Shown: one piece after another, positions 35,741-43,959 of the stretch
Layout: each line of letters opens with the position of its first letter
Position numbering within the stretch: position 1 is the first letter of the stretch
DNA from: Selenomonas ruminantium subsp. ruminantium ATCC 12561
GTDB lineage: Bacteria; Bacillota; Negativicutes; Selenomonadales; Selenomonadaceae
Assembly (NCBI RefSeq): GCF_000424065.1
Contig: NZ_AUJE01000005.1
Coordinates: 1 to 64,000, forward strand
Direction of reading: 5' to 3'
DNA length: 64,000 bases
Translations under genes and position numbers: made by a program
Notes under the pieces: model-generated
What the model was told of the DNA's origin: nothing
The model's database searches: none
The model's input: the letters and a program-made list of their open reading frames with translations, nothing else

Positions 35741-35809
35741 ATGGGAAATTTTGTTGGTACTGATTTTTTTTTGCTTGATATTGTTCTTGTAGGGGGCAAA
35801 TGTCCTTAA
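35741..35809 (+). CDS. possible 22-residue peptide
   Basis: ATG 35741 follows GAGAAGAG and encodes MGNFVGTDFFLLDIVLVGGK-CP before TAA. Another 16-codon frame (35684-35734) ends 6 bases earlier, behind GGGAGGCG. Both lie in the 340-base leader of the signalling operon. They may be chance ORFs or leader/signal peptides. The rest of 35590-35929 shows no other gene. Confidence 0.15.
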   Translation: MGNFVGTDFFLLDIVLVGGKCP

Positions 35810-35929
35810 TGAGTGAATATTTATCAACAAGTTAATCGTGAATGCATAAGCATTCCTTTTCAGGACTGGTTACCCTTATGGGGAAGGTAAAGGATATTGT
35901 GGTTATGCGCAAAGGAGGTGGGGCGGAGT

Positions 35930-37147
35930 ATGTACTACTGCTTAATAGATTGCCTGGCTCTGCTGGTGCTCCTAATTCTCAATCATGATGTGGTGCTGAA
36001 AAAAGCAGCCAGTGATGAGGAGTCCTCCAAGAAGAATTATCGCTATTTTTTGTATGTGTTGATTACTTACTATTTTGTCGATTTTTTATGGGCCTGGCTG
36101 TATGAAATACAAGAGCTTGATTGGCTGTATCTGGACACGGAAGTGTATTTTATCGTTATGGCGGTAAGTGTTTGGCTCTGGACCCGTTATGTGGTGTCTT
36201 ATTTGGACATCAATAACAGTTTCAGCCGTTTCCTGAAGTATATGGGGGGAGGGCTCTTTTTCGGTGTCGTGATGGCTACACCGCTTAACCGCTTTTGGCC
36301 GCTGATGTTCTACTTCGATAGCAGTGGCGTTTATCATGCGGGAATAGCCCGGGACGGCATGTTCATCCATCAGATAATCCTTTTGCTGCTGACCTCCATC
36401 TATGCGTTTTTCTTCGCTCCGGTCAGCAATGAAAAAAAGCGGCAGCGGTATTGGACCATTGGCTTTTCCGGTCTGCTGATTATGTTTTTTGTAGTGGGGC
36501 AGATATTTTTTCCCACGTATCCGCTCTATGCCATCAGCTATATGCTCGGCGGCTGTCTGTTGCGGACTTTTGTCATTGAAAATGAGCGGGAGGAATATCA
36601 CAGAAATTTGGAACTTGCCTTAGAACGTGAGCGGGAGCAGTTTAATGAATTGAACAAAGCCTGGACTTTGGCCTATAAAGATGCCCTTACCGGTGTGAAG
36701 AGCAAACTGGCCTATGCGGAGAAAATCGAGCAGATTGACCGGGAGATTGCCAAAGGGATAAGGCAGGAACTTGCTTTGGTCGTGCTGGATGTCAATAATT
36801 TGAAGCGCATCAACGACACCTTAGGCCATGATGTAGGGGATGCGTACATAAAAGAAGCCTGCCGTTTGATTTGTGACAGCTTTAAGAAAAGTCCTGTTTA
36901 TCGAGTAGGCGGCGATGAGTTTGTGGTCTTTCTGGAACAGGAAGACTATGAAAATCGGGAAAAACTGCTGGCAGCATTCAATGCGGTGGTTGAGGAAAAC
37001 CGTCAGCATGGTGCTGTGGTCGTGGCAGCGGGGATAGCGGAGTATGTCCCAGAGCAGGACAACAGCTGCAAGCGGATTTTTGACCGGGCAGACGAAGCGA
37101 TGTACAAGCGGAAGCATGCGCTGAAAATGTTCCCTAAGACACTGTGA
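35930..37147 (+). CDS. membrane-bound diguanylate cyclase (GGDEF)
   Basis: Makes cyclic di-GMP from two GTP. The 405-residue protein has about seven membrane segments (residues 1-230, for example YCLIDCLALLVLLIL, FIVMAVSVWLW, HQIILLLLTSIYAFFF) and then a helical linker (EREQFNELNKAWTLAYKDALTG) and GGDEF domain with the intact active loop RVGGDEFVVF. I see no RxxD inhibitory site at the usual place five residues before the loop, so product feedback may be absent. There is no EAL domain. ATG 35930 is chosen on AAAGGAGGTG (35911-35920). It heads an apparent operon with a receiver protein, two binding proteins and a hybrid kinase, which suggests that an extracellular ligand changes c-di-GMP level. 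Confidence 0.92.
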   Translation: MYYCLIDCLALLVLLILNHDVVLKKAASDEESSKKNYRYFLYVLITYYFVDFLWAWLYEIQELDWLYLDTEVYFIVMAVSVWLWTRYVVSYLDINNSFSRFLKYMGGGLFFGVVMATPLNRFWPLMFYFDSSGVYHAGIARDGMFIHQIILLLLTSIYAFFFAPVSNEKKRQRYWTIGFSGLLIMFFVVGQIFFPTYPLYAISYMLGGCLLRTFVIENEREEYHRNLELALEREREQFNELNKAWTLAYKDALTGVKSKLAYAEKIEQIDREIAKGIRQELALVVLDVNNLKRINDTLGHDVGDAYIKEACRLICDSFKKSPVYRVGGDEFVVFLEQEDYENREKLLAAFNAVVEENRQHGAVVVAAGIAEYVPEQDNSCKRIFDRADEAMYKRKHALKMFPKTL

Positions 37148-37254
37148 AATGCCCTGCTTTGGGCAGAGGGAGATTTTTTCAAAAAACTTATGTGAATATT
37201 AAGAATATACACTATTTTCTATTGATTAATACTTACTGGATAGGAGAATATAAG

Positions 37255-38010
37255 ATGAGCGAGCAGAATGGAAGCAAAAGGAATGTGGTCATTGTCATGT
37301 ACCAATATAGCGTCATTGTGAAGACTATTGAGCGCAAGCTGCAGGAGTTAAGGTATGAGGTGGAGATACTGGCGGGGGAGTTTGACAAGATTGCGGAAAA
37401 AGCCATGCTCAAGCCCTTGTTTTTGGTGTATCTGCCGAAAAATTTTGCCTCCGATATCCGGAATATATCGTCGCTGAACCTTATCCTGGATATCATAAGC
37501 AAAAAAGGTGCGGAAATGATACTGCTGGGGGAAGGCAGCGATTATGCTGACGTTATGATGCAGGTGCCTTTGGCCAGCGATTACGAATGGATTAGCCGTC
37601 CCCTGAAAATGGATGAATTTACCCTGTCCGTGATGAAACATACCCGCAACAAATCCAAGCGGATTCTGATCGTGGATGATGATCCGGTCTATGCCAAAAT
37701 GCTGCGGGCGTGCCTGAAGGATGAGTACAGCACGTTTGTCCTTACGGACGGTTCGCAGGTCATCAAAGCCCTGCGTCAGACCCCGGTTGATTTGATTCTT
37801 TTGGATTATGAGATGCCGGTTATGGACGGACCGCAGGTTTTCCAGATGCTCAAGGGGGAGGAAGTCTTGAAGAATATCCCCGTGGTCTTTTTGACCGGGG
37901 TGTCGGGCAAGGAACAGGTGGCACGGGTGGTGGCGCTGAAACCCCGGGGCTATATCCTTAAATCCAACAAGAAGGAAAAACTGTTGGAGTACATAAAGAG
38001 TATACTCTAA
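37255..38010 (+). CDS. tandem receiver-domain response regulator, no output domain
   Basis: 251 residues. The second half is a standard receiver: RILIVDDDPVYAKML (acidic pocket 141-143), phosphoacceptor Asp184 in ILLDYEMPVMDG, VFLTG and the lysine in YILKSNKK. The first half (about 10-130) has receiver-like strand/helix rhythm but lacks the acidic pair and phosphoacceptor, so it looks like a degenerate receiver used for binding. There is no DNA-binding or enzymatic output, so it should act by protein contact, plausibly with the hybrid kinase phosphotransfer domain or the diguanylate cyclase. TAGGAGAA precedes ATG 37255 by 6 bases; the frame extends upstream but without a good start. Confidence 0.87.
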   Translation: MSEQNGSKRNVVIVMYQYSVIVKTIERKLQELRYEVEILAGEFDKIAEKAMLKPLFLVYLPKNFASDIRNISSLNLILDIISKKGAEMILLGEGSDYADVMMQVPLASDYEWISRPLKMDEFTLSVMKHTRNKSKRILIVDDDPVYAKMLRACLKDEYSTFVLTDGSQVIKALRQTPVDLILLDYEMPVMDGPQVFQMLKGEEVLKNIPVVFLTGVSGKEQVARVVALKPRGYILKSNKKEKLLEYIKSIL

Positions 38011-38060
38011 AACAAGTTCGCTGCGGGGCATTTTCTGATGATTTAGGAAAGGAATAGACC

Positions 38061-39149
38061 GTGAAAAGATTATTTTTAATTGCCTTAATCATCTTATTGT
38101 TTGCCATGGGGGGAATTTTAATTATTCAAAGAACTCAGGTGGATACGGATGTGACGGCTCAGACGACTAAAGTCGGCATATTTACCAACGGGGAGTTCAT
38201 GGATAGGAGCTGGGGCCAAACCCATTATGAAGCGCTGGAGTCCCTGAAGGAAGAGCTGAATTTAGAGATTATCTACAAGGAACATGCGCCTGGCGATTGC
38301 TACGCCGACATTAAGGAATTGATTGAAAAAAAGGGCTGCCGGATTATCATCGGTTGCAGCTTTGATTATGGCAAGGCTATGCAAAAGGCAGCGGCTGAAT
38401 ATCCCCATACGTATTTCCTGCACGCAGGGGGCGTTTATCATCAGGAAAATTATTCCTCGTTCTTTGGCCGTATGTATCAGGCACGATATTTGTCAGGAAT
38501 TGTGGCGGGTAAAAAGACGAAGACCGGGGAATTGGGCTTTATTGCAGCTTTCCCCAATTCACAGGTGATTCGCGGCATCAATGCGTTCACGTTGGGCGTC
38601 AAGAGCGTACGCCCGGATGCTGTGGTACATGTGAGCTATTGCAAGTCCTGGACGGATGATGCACCAGCCTTGAATTCATGCCGGAAATTATTGGATAACT
38701 TTCCTATTGATGTCGTGACCGTCCATACCAATTCCATGGCGCCCCATCAGGAGGCCGATAGCAGGGGGGTATGGTCTGTTGGCTACCATAGGGACAATCG
38801 GGATTTGTTTCCCAATACCTACCTGCTTGCCTGTGTATGGGATTGGCAGATTTATTACCGCGAGCAGATATTGAACTGCCTGCAGGGTAAATTCCATGGC
38901 CGTCAGGACTGGATTGACAAGGAGAAGGGGATGGTCAGCCTGTCGCCCAGCCCTCATTTGGATATGGACACCGCCATACTGGTGCGGGAAGCCAGTGAAA
39001 AATTCAACAGCCGGGGATTTGATGTATTTTACGGCCCCATCAAGGATAATCAGGGACAACTGCGCATCAATGCAGGCGAATCCATGTCAGATGATGAGAT
39101 GTTAAATGGTTTTGACTGGTATGTGGAGGGCGTGACCGTTGAAGACTAA
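38061..39149 (+). CDS. membrane-tethered BMP-family binding protein, first copy
   Basis: 362 residues, GTG start behind AGGAAAGGAA. An N-terminal hydrophobic helix (LFLIALIILLFAMGGILII) has no lipobox cysteine and no obvious cleavage site, so the protein is probably anchored in the inner membrane with the domain in the periplasm. The rest matches the BMP/PnrA basic-membrane-protein fold: KVGIFTNGEFMDRSWGQTHY, YQARYLSGIVAGKKTKTGELGF and FPNSQVIRGINAFTLG. Family members bind nucleosides or similar small ligands for ABC importers, but no ABC transporter genes are here. Its neighbours are a second BMP protein and a hybrid kinase, so it is more likely a sensory subunit. Confidence 0.82.
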   Translation: MKRLFLIALIILLFAMGGILIIQRTQVDTDVTAQTTKVGIFTNGEFMDRSWGQTHYEALESLKEELNLEIIYKEHAPGDCYADIKELIEKKGCRIIIGCSFDYGKAMQKAAAEYPHTYFLHAGGVYHQENYSSFFGRMYQARYLSGIVAGKKTKTGELGFIAAFPNSQVIRGINAFTLGVKSVRPDAVVHVSYCKSWTDDAPALNSCRKLLDNFPIDVVTVHTNSMAPHQEADSRGVWSVGYHRDNRDLFPNTYLLACVWDWQIYYREQILNCLQGKFHGRQDWIDKEKGMVSLSPSPHLDMDTAILVREASEKFNSRGFDVFYGPIKDNQGQLRINAGESMSDDEMLNGFDWYVEGVTVED

Positions 39150-40239
39150 AGACTGGATGCGGATGAATTTTCCGCTGCTGCTGATTGGCATGCTATTCAT
39201 CATTCTGGTGGTGGTCATTCAGAGCTTTCAACTGCCGGAGACGAAGCGCCAAACCGTGGTAGGGTGTGTTCTGGTTGGTGACATGACGGATAATGGCTGG
39301 AATTACAGTCACTACCAGGGGCTTTCCGCAGCCTGCCGCGCCCATGATGTTGCAATTCATTCGGTAGATAATGTGGCTGAGAACGAGAGCGCCACTTATG
39401 CTGCAGTAGAAGAACTGATAGACAAAGGGGCAAATGTCATCTATCTGACCAGCTTTGGCTATGGGCAATATGTGGATGCGATTGCCCGGAAATATCCGAA
39501 TGTGGCTTTTTTCTGCATTTCCGATAAAGGTGAGGCGAAAAACTGTACCTCATATTTTGCCCGTTTGTATCAGGCGCGGTACTTGGCTGGCATCATCGCC
39601 GGAAAGGCCAGCAAGACGGGAATTTTGGGCTATGTTTCCGCCATGCCCAATTCCCAGACCAACCGGGGCATTAATGCCTATGCTTTGGGTATATTAGCGG
39701 TGAATCCTGAGGCGCAGATCATCGTCCGCTTCACCGGCAGCTGGGATGATGAGGCCGAGGAGCGGAAAAGCGTTGCCCTCCTGCAGCAGGCCGGGGCAGA
39801 TGTAATTACCTATCATGCGGATAAACCCCATGCGATAAAAGAAGCGGAGAAGCGAGGTCTGTTGAGCATTGGCTGCAATGCTGTTGCCGAACAGTATTCG
39901 GACCGTTTTTTGACGGCCGTGGTTTACGATTGGCAAGTGGTCTATGAAAAAGTGCTGGGGGACTATCTCAGCGGAAGAGTCAATTTTAACAGCAGTTACT
40001 GGATGGGATTCAAGGAAGGTGCTGTAAAACTTCACCCCTTATCGCCGGTAGTTTCGGATGAGGCCGCGCAGGTGGAAGCGGAAAAAGAACAGCAGCTGAT
40101 GTTGGGACAGAGCGTGTTTTCCGGTGTCATTTATGACAATCAGGGAAGACTTCGCTGTGGCGAAGGGGAAAGAATCAGCGATGCAGAGCTCTTTTCCGGT
40201 ATGGATTGGTATGTCAAGGGAGTAAGGATTTATGAGTAA
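39139..40239 (+). CDS. membrane-tethered BMP-family binding protein, second copy
   Basis: 366 residues, clearly paralogous to the preceding gene: VGCVLVGDMTDNGWNYSHYQ, ARLYQARYLAGIIAGKASKTG and MPNSQTNRGINAYALG align with the same blocks. It also has an N-terminal anchor (FPLLLIGMLFIILVVVIQSF) and no lipobox. The likely start is TTG 39139, 9 bases after GGAGGG and overlapping the previous stop by 11 bases, which implies translational coupling; ATG 39157 and 39163 are alternatives. The two copies have diverged well beyond recent duplication, so they may bind different ligands or form a heterodimer in front of the kinase. Confidence 0.82.
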   Translation: MKTKDWMRMNFPLLLIGMLFIILVVVIQSFQLPETKRQTVVGCVLVGDMTDNGWNYSHYQGLSAACRAHDVAIHSVDNVAENESATYAAVEELIDKGANVIYLTSFGYGQYVDAIARKYPNVAFFCISDKGEAKNCTSYFARLYQARYLAGIIAGKASKTGILGYVSAMPNSQTNRGINAYALGILAVNPEAQIIVRFTGSWDDEAEERKSVALLQQAGADVITYHADKPHAIKEAEKRGLLSIGCNAVAEQYSDRFLTAVVYDWQVVYEKVLGDYLSGRVNFNSSYWMGFKEGAVKLHPLSPVVSDEAAQVEAEKEQQLMLGQSVFSGVIYDNQGRLRCGEGERISDAELFSGMDWYVKGVRIYE

Positions 40240-42976
40240 GCAGATGACAGGGGTGAAAAAAGGGACCTTTATTGCCTTGGTGGGATTTGGCCTGGTTTTG
40301 CTGCTGGTGGGTGGTTTATTTCATAACCGCATGGAGGATTTGTTATCCGCTTACACGGAGAGCCAGACAAGGCGGCAGGCTGAAACATTGGCAACGCAGG
40401 CCGCAGAAAAACTTGGCACGGAGCTGGAAACTCTGGCCTATGTAGCCAATAAAATCGAAGCCAACCCGGAAGCGGTAGGGCAGATTATGCCTTTGATTTA
40501 TGATGAAGCCGGGGTCAGGCAGGGACTGCTGGATATTGAAGGCACGGCTATTTATGGAGATGCGATTTCACCGCGTATCTATAGCGGCATCCAGACAGCT
40601 TTTCGCGGCAAAAGCGATATCACCTTTGAGACAGGGCAGGGGCTGCTATTCACTTATCCGGTGTTTAATGGTAAGAACATAAAATATGTCCTATACCGGC
40701 AGTATCCTCTGACGGCGATTGCGGACCGCTTTTCCATCAGCTGTTATGACGGTATTGGCAAGATGATGGTGGTTTCCCGTGAGGGAGATGTCATCATTCC
40801 CTTTGACGAGAGTACTCCGGAAGATGTGGCCTATATGAATAGCCAGGAGGTAAAAGACAGCTTTAACTCCATGCATCAGGAGATGGAAGTTTCTGTGGCT
40901 GCTGCGCATATCTTTCCGACCGAGCGCGGGGAAATGTTGCTCTTTGAGGCAGAAATTCCCCATACGGATTTCCTTTTGGCAGGGTTCGTGCCGAAAGATA
41001 AAGCCAGCGAGGGGATTGACAGCATTTCCCTGTTAGTAATCTGGGTATTTGGTCTTTTGATGCTGATGGTGGTTATCGGCGCTATATATTTAGTTCGCGT
41101 GCGTGTGGTAATTCAAGAGAGCGACGAATTGCGGGCCGCTAAGGAAATGGCTGAAAGCGCCTCCAAGGCCAAGAGTGACTTCCTGTCCAATATGTCTCAT
41201 GAAATACGTACGCCGATTAACGCTGTCCTGGGCATGAACGAAATGATTTTGCGGGAATGCGAAGACACGACGCTTCTGGGCTACTCGGAGAATATTAAGA
41301 CAGCAGGTACCACCTTGCTGAGCCTGATTAACGATATTTTGGATTTTTCCAAGATTGAAGCCGGCAAAATTGATATTATCCCCGTGGAGTATGACCTGTC
41401 CGTGTTGCTCAATGACCTGGTCATGATGGCCAAGGTTCGCGCGGATAAAAAAGATTTGAGCCTGACTCTGGATTTTGACCAGGATACGCCCAAATTGCTC
41501 TATGGTGATGAAGTCCGCATCAAGCAGATTATCACCAATATCCTGACCAATGCCGTGAAGTATACGGAAAAAGGCGGTGTAACGTTCTCCCTGGGCTTTG
41601 AGCGCATCGAGGGCGCGGATGACAAAGTTATGCTGGTCATAGCCATCAAGGACACGGGCATTGGCATTAAACCTGAAGATTTGAGCAAGCTGTTTTCCAA
41701 ATTTGAACGCATCGAGGAAAAGCGTAACCGCAATATTGAGGGCACAGGCCTTGGTATGTCCATCATCAAGATGCTGCTGGACATGATGGATTCCCATCTG
41801 GAGGTGGACAGCGTATACGGCGAAGGCTCCACATTCTCCTTCCGGGTTGAGCAAAAAGTAACCAATTGGGAACCTCTGGGCGATTATGCAGCGTCCTATG
41901 CACAGATGCTCAAGAAAAAAAAGAAATACCGCGAAAAATTTACTGCCCCGGAAGCGCATATATTGGTGGCGGATGATAATGAGATGAATCTGTTGGTCTT
42001 CAAGAACCTGCTGAAGAAGACCAAGATACAGATTGATACCGTCATTGACGGCACGAAAGCGGTGGAAGCAGCCATGGCCAGGCAGTATGACATCATTTTC
42101 CTGGACCACATGATGCCCCATAAAGATGGCATACAGGCCCTTCATGAATTGCGGCAGCATCCAGAATGTCCCAATAGCAAAACCCCTGCGCTCTGCCTTA
42201 CGGCCAATGCCATCTCCGGCGCCCGGGAACAATATATCGAGGCAGGCTTTAATGACTATCTGACCAAGCCCATTGATACGGACAAATTGGAAGAAAACCT
42301 CATTGAATACCTGCCGGATGACAAGGTGGTAATGAGCATGGAGGGCAGCGCACCAGAAGCCGAAGACAAGCCACAAGACGCTGCTGGTGATTTGCCGAAA
42401 ATTTTGCTGCCCCTGCAGGAGCAGCCCTGGGTTGACCTAAAAAACGGGATAGATAACCTCGGTTCAGTGGATGACTATCTGCCGATATTAAAAATCTTCT
42501 ATGAATCACTGGATGATAAGGCCGCTGAAATTGAAGGCTTTTATGCCAATGAAGATTGGCATAACTACACCATTAAAGTCCATGCCCTGAAAAGTTCGGC
42601 GCGTTTTATCGGAGCACTGGAATTCGGTGAAAAAGCCCAGCTGCTGGAAAATGCAGGCAAAGCCGGGGATATTGCCTATATTCGCAAGCACCATGAAGCC
42701 TTCATGACCGAATACCGCAGTTTCAAGGCTCCTTTAGCTGAAGTATTCATAGTCTCCGCAGTAGAAAAACCGGAAGCCGATGCAGAGATGATGGATGCTA
42801 TTCTGGAGGAAATCCGGCTGGCTGCCGAAAGCATGGACATAGACCAGCTGGAGAGCATCTTTGATGAAATGGAAGAGTATCAGATTCCCCAAGAGCAGGA
42901 AGAACTTTGGCAGCAGCTGGTGAAAGCAGCCCAGCAGTATGACTACCAGAAAATCGTGTCGATTCTCGCCAAGTAA
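40232..42976 (+). CDS. tripartite hybrid sensor histidine kinase
   Basis: 914 residues overlapping the upstream gene by 8 bases. Order of parts: membrane helix (11-30), periplasmic sensor region (about 32-262, Cache-like length), second helix (265-290), dimerisation/phosphoacceptor domain with His323 in SNMSHEIRTPINAVLGM, catalytic ATPase (NILTNAVKYTEKGG, DTGIGI, GTGLGMSI), a receiver with Asp625 in IIFLDHMMPHKDG, and a C-terminal Hpt domain with His784 in VHALKSSARFIG. This is the full phosphorelay chain in one protein. With the two tethered BMP proteins it resembles systems where a periplasmic binding protein presents ligand to a kinase (as LuxP to LuxQ). Likely phosphate acceptor is the receiver protein at 37255. 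Confidence 0.93.
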   Translation: MSKQMTGVKKGTFIALVGFGLVLLLVGGLFHNRMEDLLSAYTESQTRRQAETLATQAAEKLGTELETLAYVANKIEANPEAVGQIMPLIYDEAGVRQGLLDIEGTAIYGDAISPRIYSGIQTAFRGKSDITFETGQGLLFTYPVFNGKNIKYVLYRQYPLTAIADRFSISCYDGIGKMMVVSREGDVIIPFDESTPEDVAYMNSQEVKDSFNSMHQEMEVSVAAAHIFPTERGEMLLFEAEIPHTDFLLAGFVPKDKASEGIDSISLLVIWVFGLLMLMVVIGAIYLVRVRVVIQESDELRAAKEMAESASKAKSDFLSNMSHEIRTPINAVLGMNEMILRECEDTTLLGYSENIKTAGTTLLSLINDILDFSKIEAGKIDIIPVEYDLSVLLNDLVMMAKVRADKKDLSLTLDFDQDTPKLLYGDEVRIKQIITNILTNAVKYTEKGGVTFSLGFERIEGADDKVMLVIAIKDTGIGIKPEDLSKLFSKFERIEEKRNRNIEGTGLGMSIIKMLLDMMDSHLEVDSVYGEGSTFSFRVEQKVTNWEPLGDYAASYAQMLKKKKKYREKFTAPEAHILVADDNEMNLLVFKNLLKKTKIQIDTVIDGTKAVEAAMARQYDIIFLDHMMPHKDGIQALHELRQHPECPNSKTPALCLTANAISGAREQYIEAGFNDYLTKPIDTDKLEENLIEYLPDDKVVMSMEGSAPEAEDKPQDAAGDLPKILLPLQEQPWVDLKNGIDNLGSVDDYLPILKIFYESLDDKAAEIEGFYANEDWHNYTIKVHALKSSARFIGALEFGEKAQLLENAGKAGDIAYIRKHHEAFMTEYRSFKAPLAEVFIVSAVEKPEADAEMMDAILEEIRLAAESMDIDQLESIFDEMEEYQIPQEQEELWQQLVKAAQQYDYQKIVSILAK

Positions 42977-43017
42977 ATAAGCCCTTAGGCAACAAATGTT
43001 GATGCTTTATCAGTATT

Positions 43018-43056
43018 GTAAAGACGCCCGGTGGCTGATAATATTTTCCTCTGCGC
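43018..43056 (+). repeat. left half of a palindromic repeat, truncated
   Basis: GTAAAGACGCCCGGTGGCTG, then ATAATATTTTCCTCTGCG, matches the first half of the units at 35395 and 59181, then breaks off. The right half is missing and the toxin-antitoxin promoter follows. Confidence 0.8.
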
Positions 43057-43085
43057 AATATTGTCTAATGATTGTAGCTGTTGTA

Positions 43086-43113
43086 TTGACAATAAATATC
43101 TATTAGCTATAAA
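43086..43113 (+). promoter_or_regulatory. promoter of the toxin-antitoxin pair
   Basis: TTGACA (43086-43091), 16 bases, TATAAA (43108-43113). AATAAATAT occurs at 43091 and again at 43113, flanking the -10, and may be an autoregulatory operator. Confidence 0.65.
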
Positions 43114-43135
43114 ATAAATATGAGGAGGCGATATT

Positions 43136-43414
43136 ATGGCTGGTGCAACGACAAGCATGAGTATTAGGATGGATCGTGTGGTAAAAGAGCAGGCTCAACA
43201 GCTTTTTAAGAGTTTAGGTATGGATATGACGACAGCTATCAATATCTTTCTAAGACAGGCGTTGATACGGAAAGGTCTTCCGTTTGAAGTTACTGCAGAA
43301 GGGGCAGATTCGGTTCTGATGCAGAGATTGTTGGAGGCAGACAATGACCCTGATATTCATGGGCCGTTTCAAACAGTGCAGGCATTGATGGAGGACCTTA
43401 ATGCTGACGATTGA
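43136..43414 (+). CDS. antitoxin of the RelB/DinJ family
   Basis: 92-residue ribbon-helix-helix antitoxin. The N-terminal half fits DinJ/RelB (TTSMSIRMDRVVKEQAQQLF, GMDMTTAINIFLRQALI) and should bind its own promoter as a dimer; the acidic C-terminus (LLEADNDPDIHG, MEDLNADD) would wrap the toxin. TGAGGAGGCG precedes ATG. It overlaps the toxin gene by 14 bases, the normal order for antitoxin then toxin. Confidence 0.92.
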   Translation: MAGATTSMSIRMDRVVKEQAQQLFKSLGMDMTTAINIFLRQALIRKGLPFEVTAEGADSVLMQRLLEADNDPDIHGPFQTVQALMEDLNADD

Positions 43415-43682
43415 ATATCCTTCTATTTTCAAAAGAGATTATAAGCGCGCCATAAAACGCGGCTGTAACCCAAAAAATTTTGAAAAGGTTGTCCTAATGC
43501 TTCAAAATCAAAAATTGCTGCCTGAAAAGTATCGTGACCATGCCCTTACAGATTCGCGGAACTTTAAAAATGTTCGTGAGTGCCATATTGAACCTGACTG
43601 GCTGCTGGTATATCAAATTATCAATGAGCGTCTGGTATTGAAGCTTATGCGGACAGGCACACATAGTGATTTGTTTGGATGA
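43401..43682 (+). CDS. YafQ-family mRNA interferase toxin
   Basis: 93-residue RelE-superfamily endoribonuclease expected to cut mRNA on the ribosome. Features: YPSIFKRDYKRAIKRGCNP at the start, HALTDSRNFKNVRECHIEPD in the middle, WLLVYQI, and the end LKLMRTGTHSDLFG, where the histidine of THSDLF matches the catalytic position of YafQ. Residues look intact, so an active module is likely. It is followed by a full palindromic repeat. Confidence 0.92.
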   Translation: MLTIEYPSIFKRDYKRAIKRGCNPKNFEKVVLMLQNQKLLPEKYRDHALTDSRNFKNVRECHIEPDWLLVYQIINERLVLKLMRTGTHSDLFG

Positions 43683-43710
43683 CTTAGCAAATTATGATAC
43701 TAAACTGAAC

Positions 43711-43808
43711 CAATAAGACGCCCGTGTGGGCCGGTAATATTTTCCTTCGCAATAGACAGACTTGTCAAAAGCTGCGGAAAACATCACCGGCCCACACGGG
43801 CTTTATTG
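43711..43808 (+). repeat. single complete palindromic repeat unit
   Basis: Outer stem CCCGTGTGGGCCGGT (43721-43735) pairs perfectly with ACCGGCCCACACGGG (43786-43800); the inner core TTTTCCTTCGCAATAGACAG and CTTGTCAAAAGCTGCGGAAA is conserved. Same family as the arrays at 35.3 and 59.1 kb, with a third distinct outer stem. Confidence 0.9.
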
Positions 43809-43959
43809 CGTCTCCCAGTTTCGGTCTTGCGGCAGGAAAATGGCGGGTTTTGGCGAATATTTCTATAATCGGAATGAATACGCCTTCAAATGGGTAAGGA
43901 TGGCAGAGGTTTAAGCGCGTCTGGTAAGGAGACGTTATTTTCGAAGGGAGGATTTTCTG

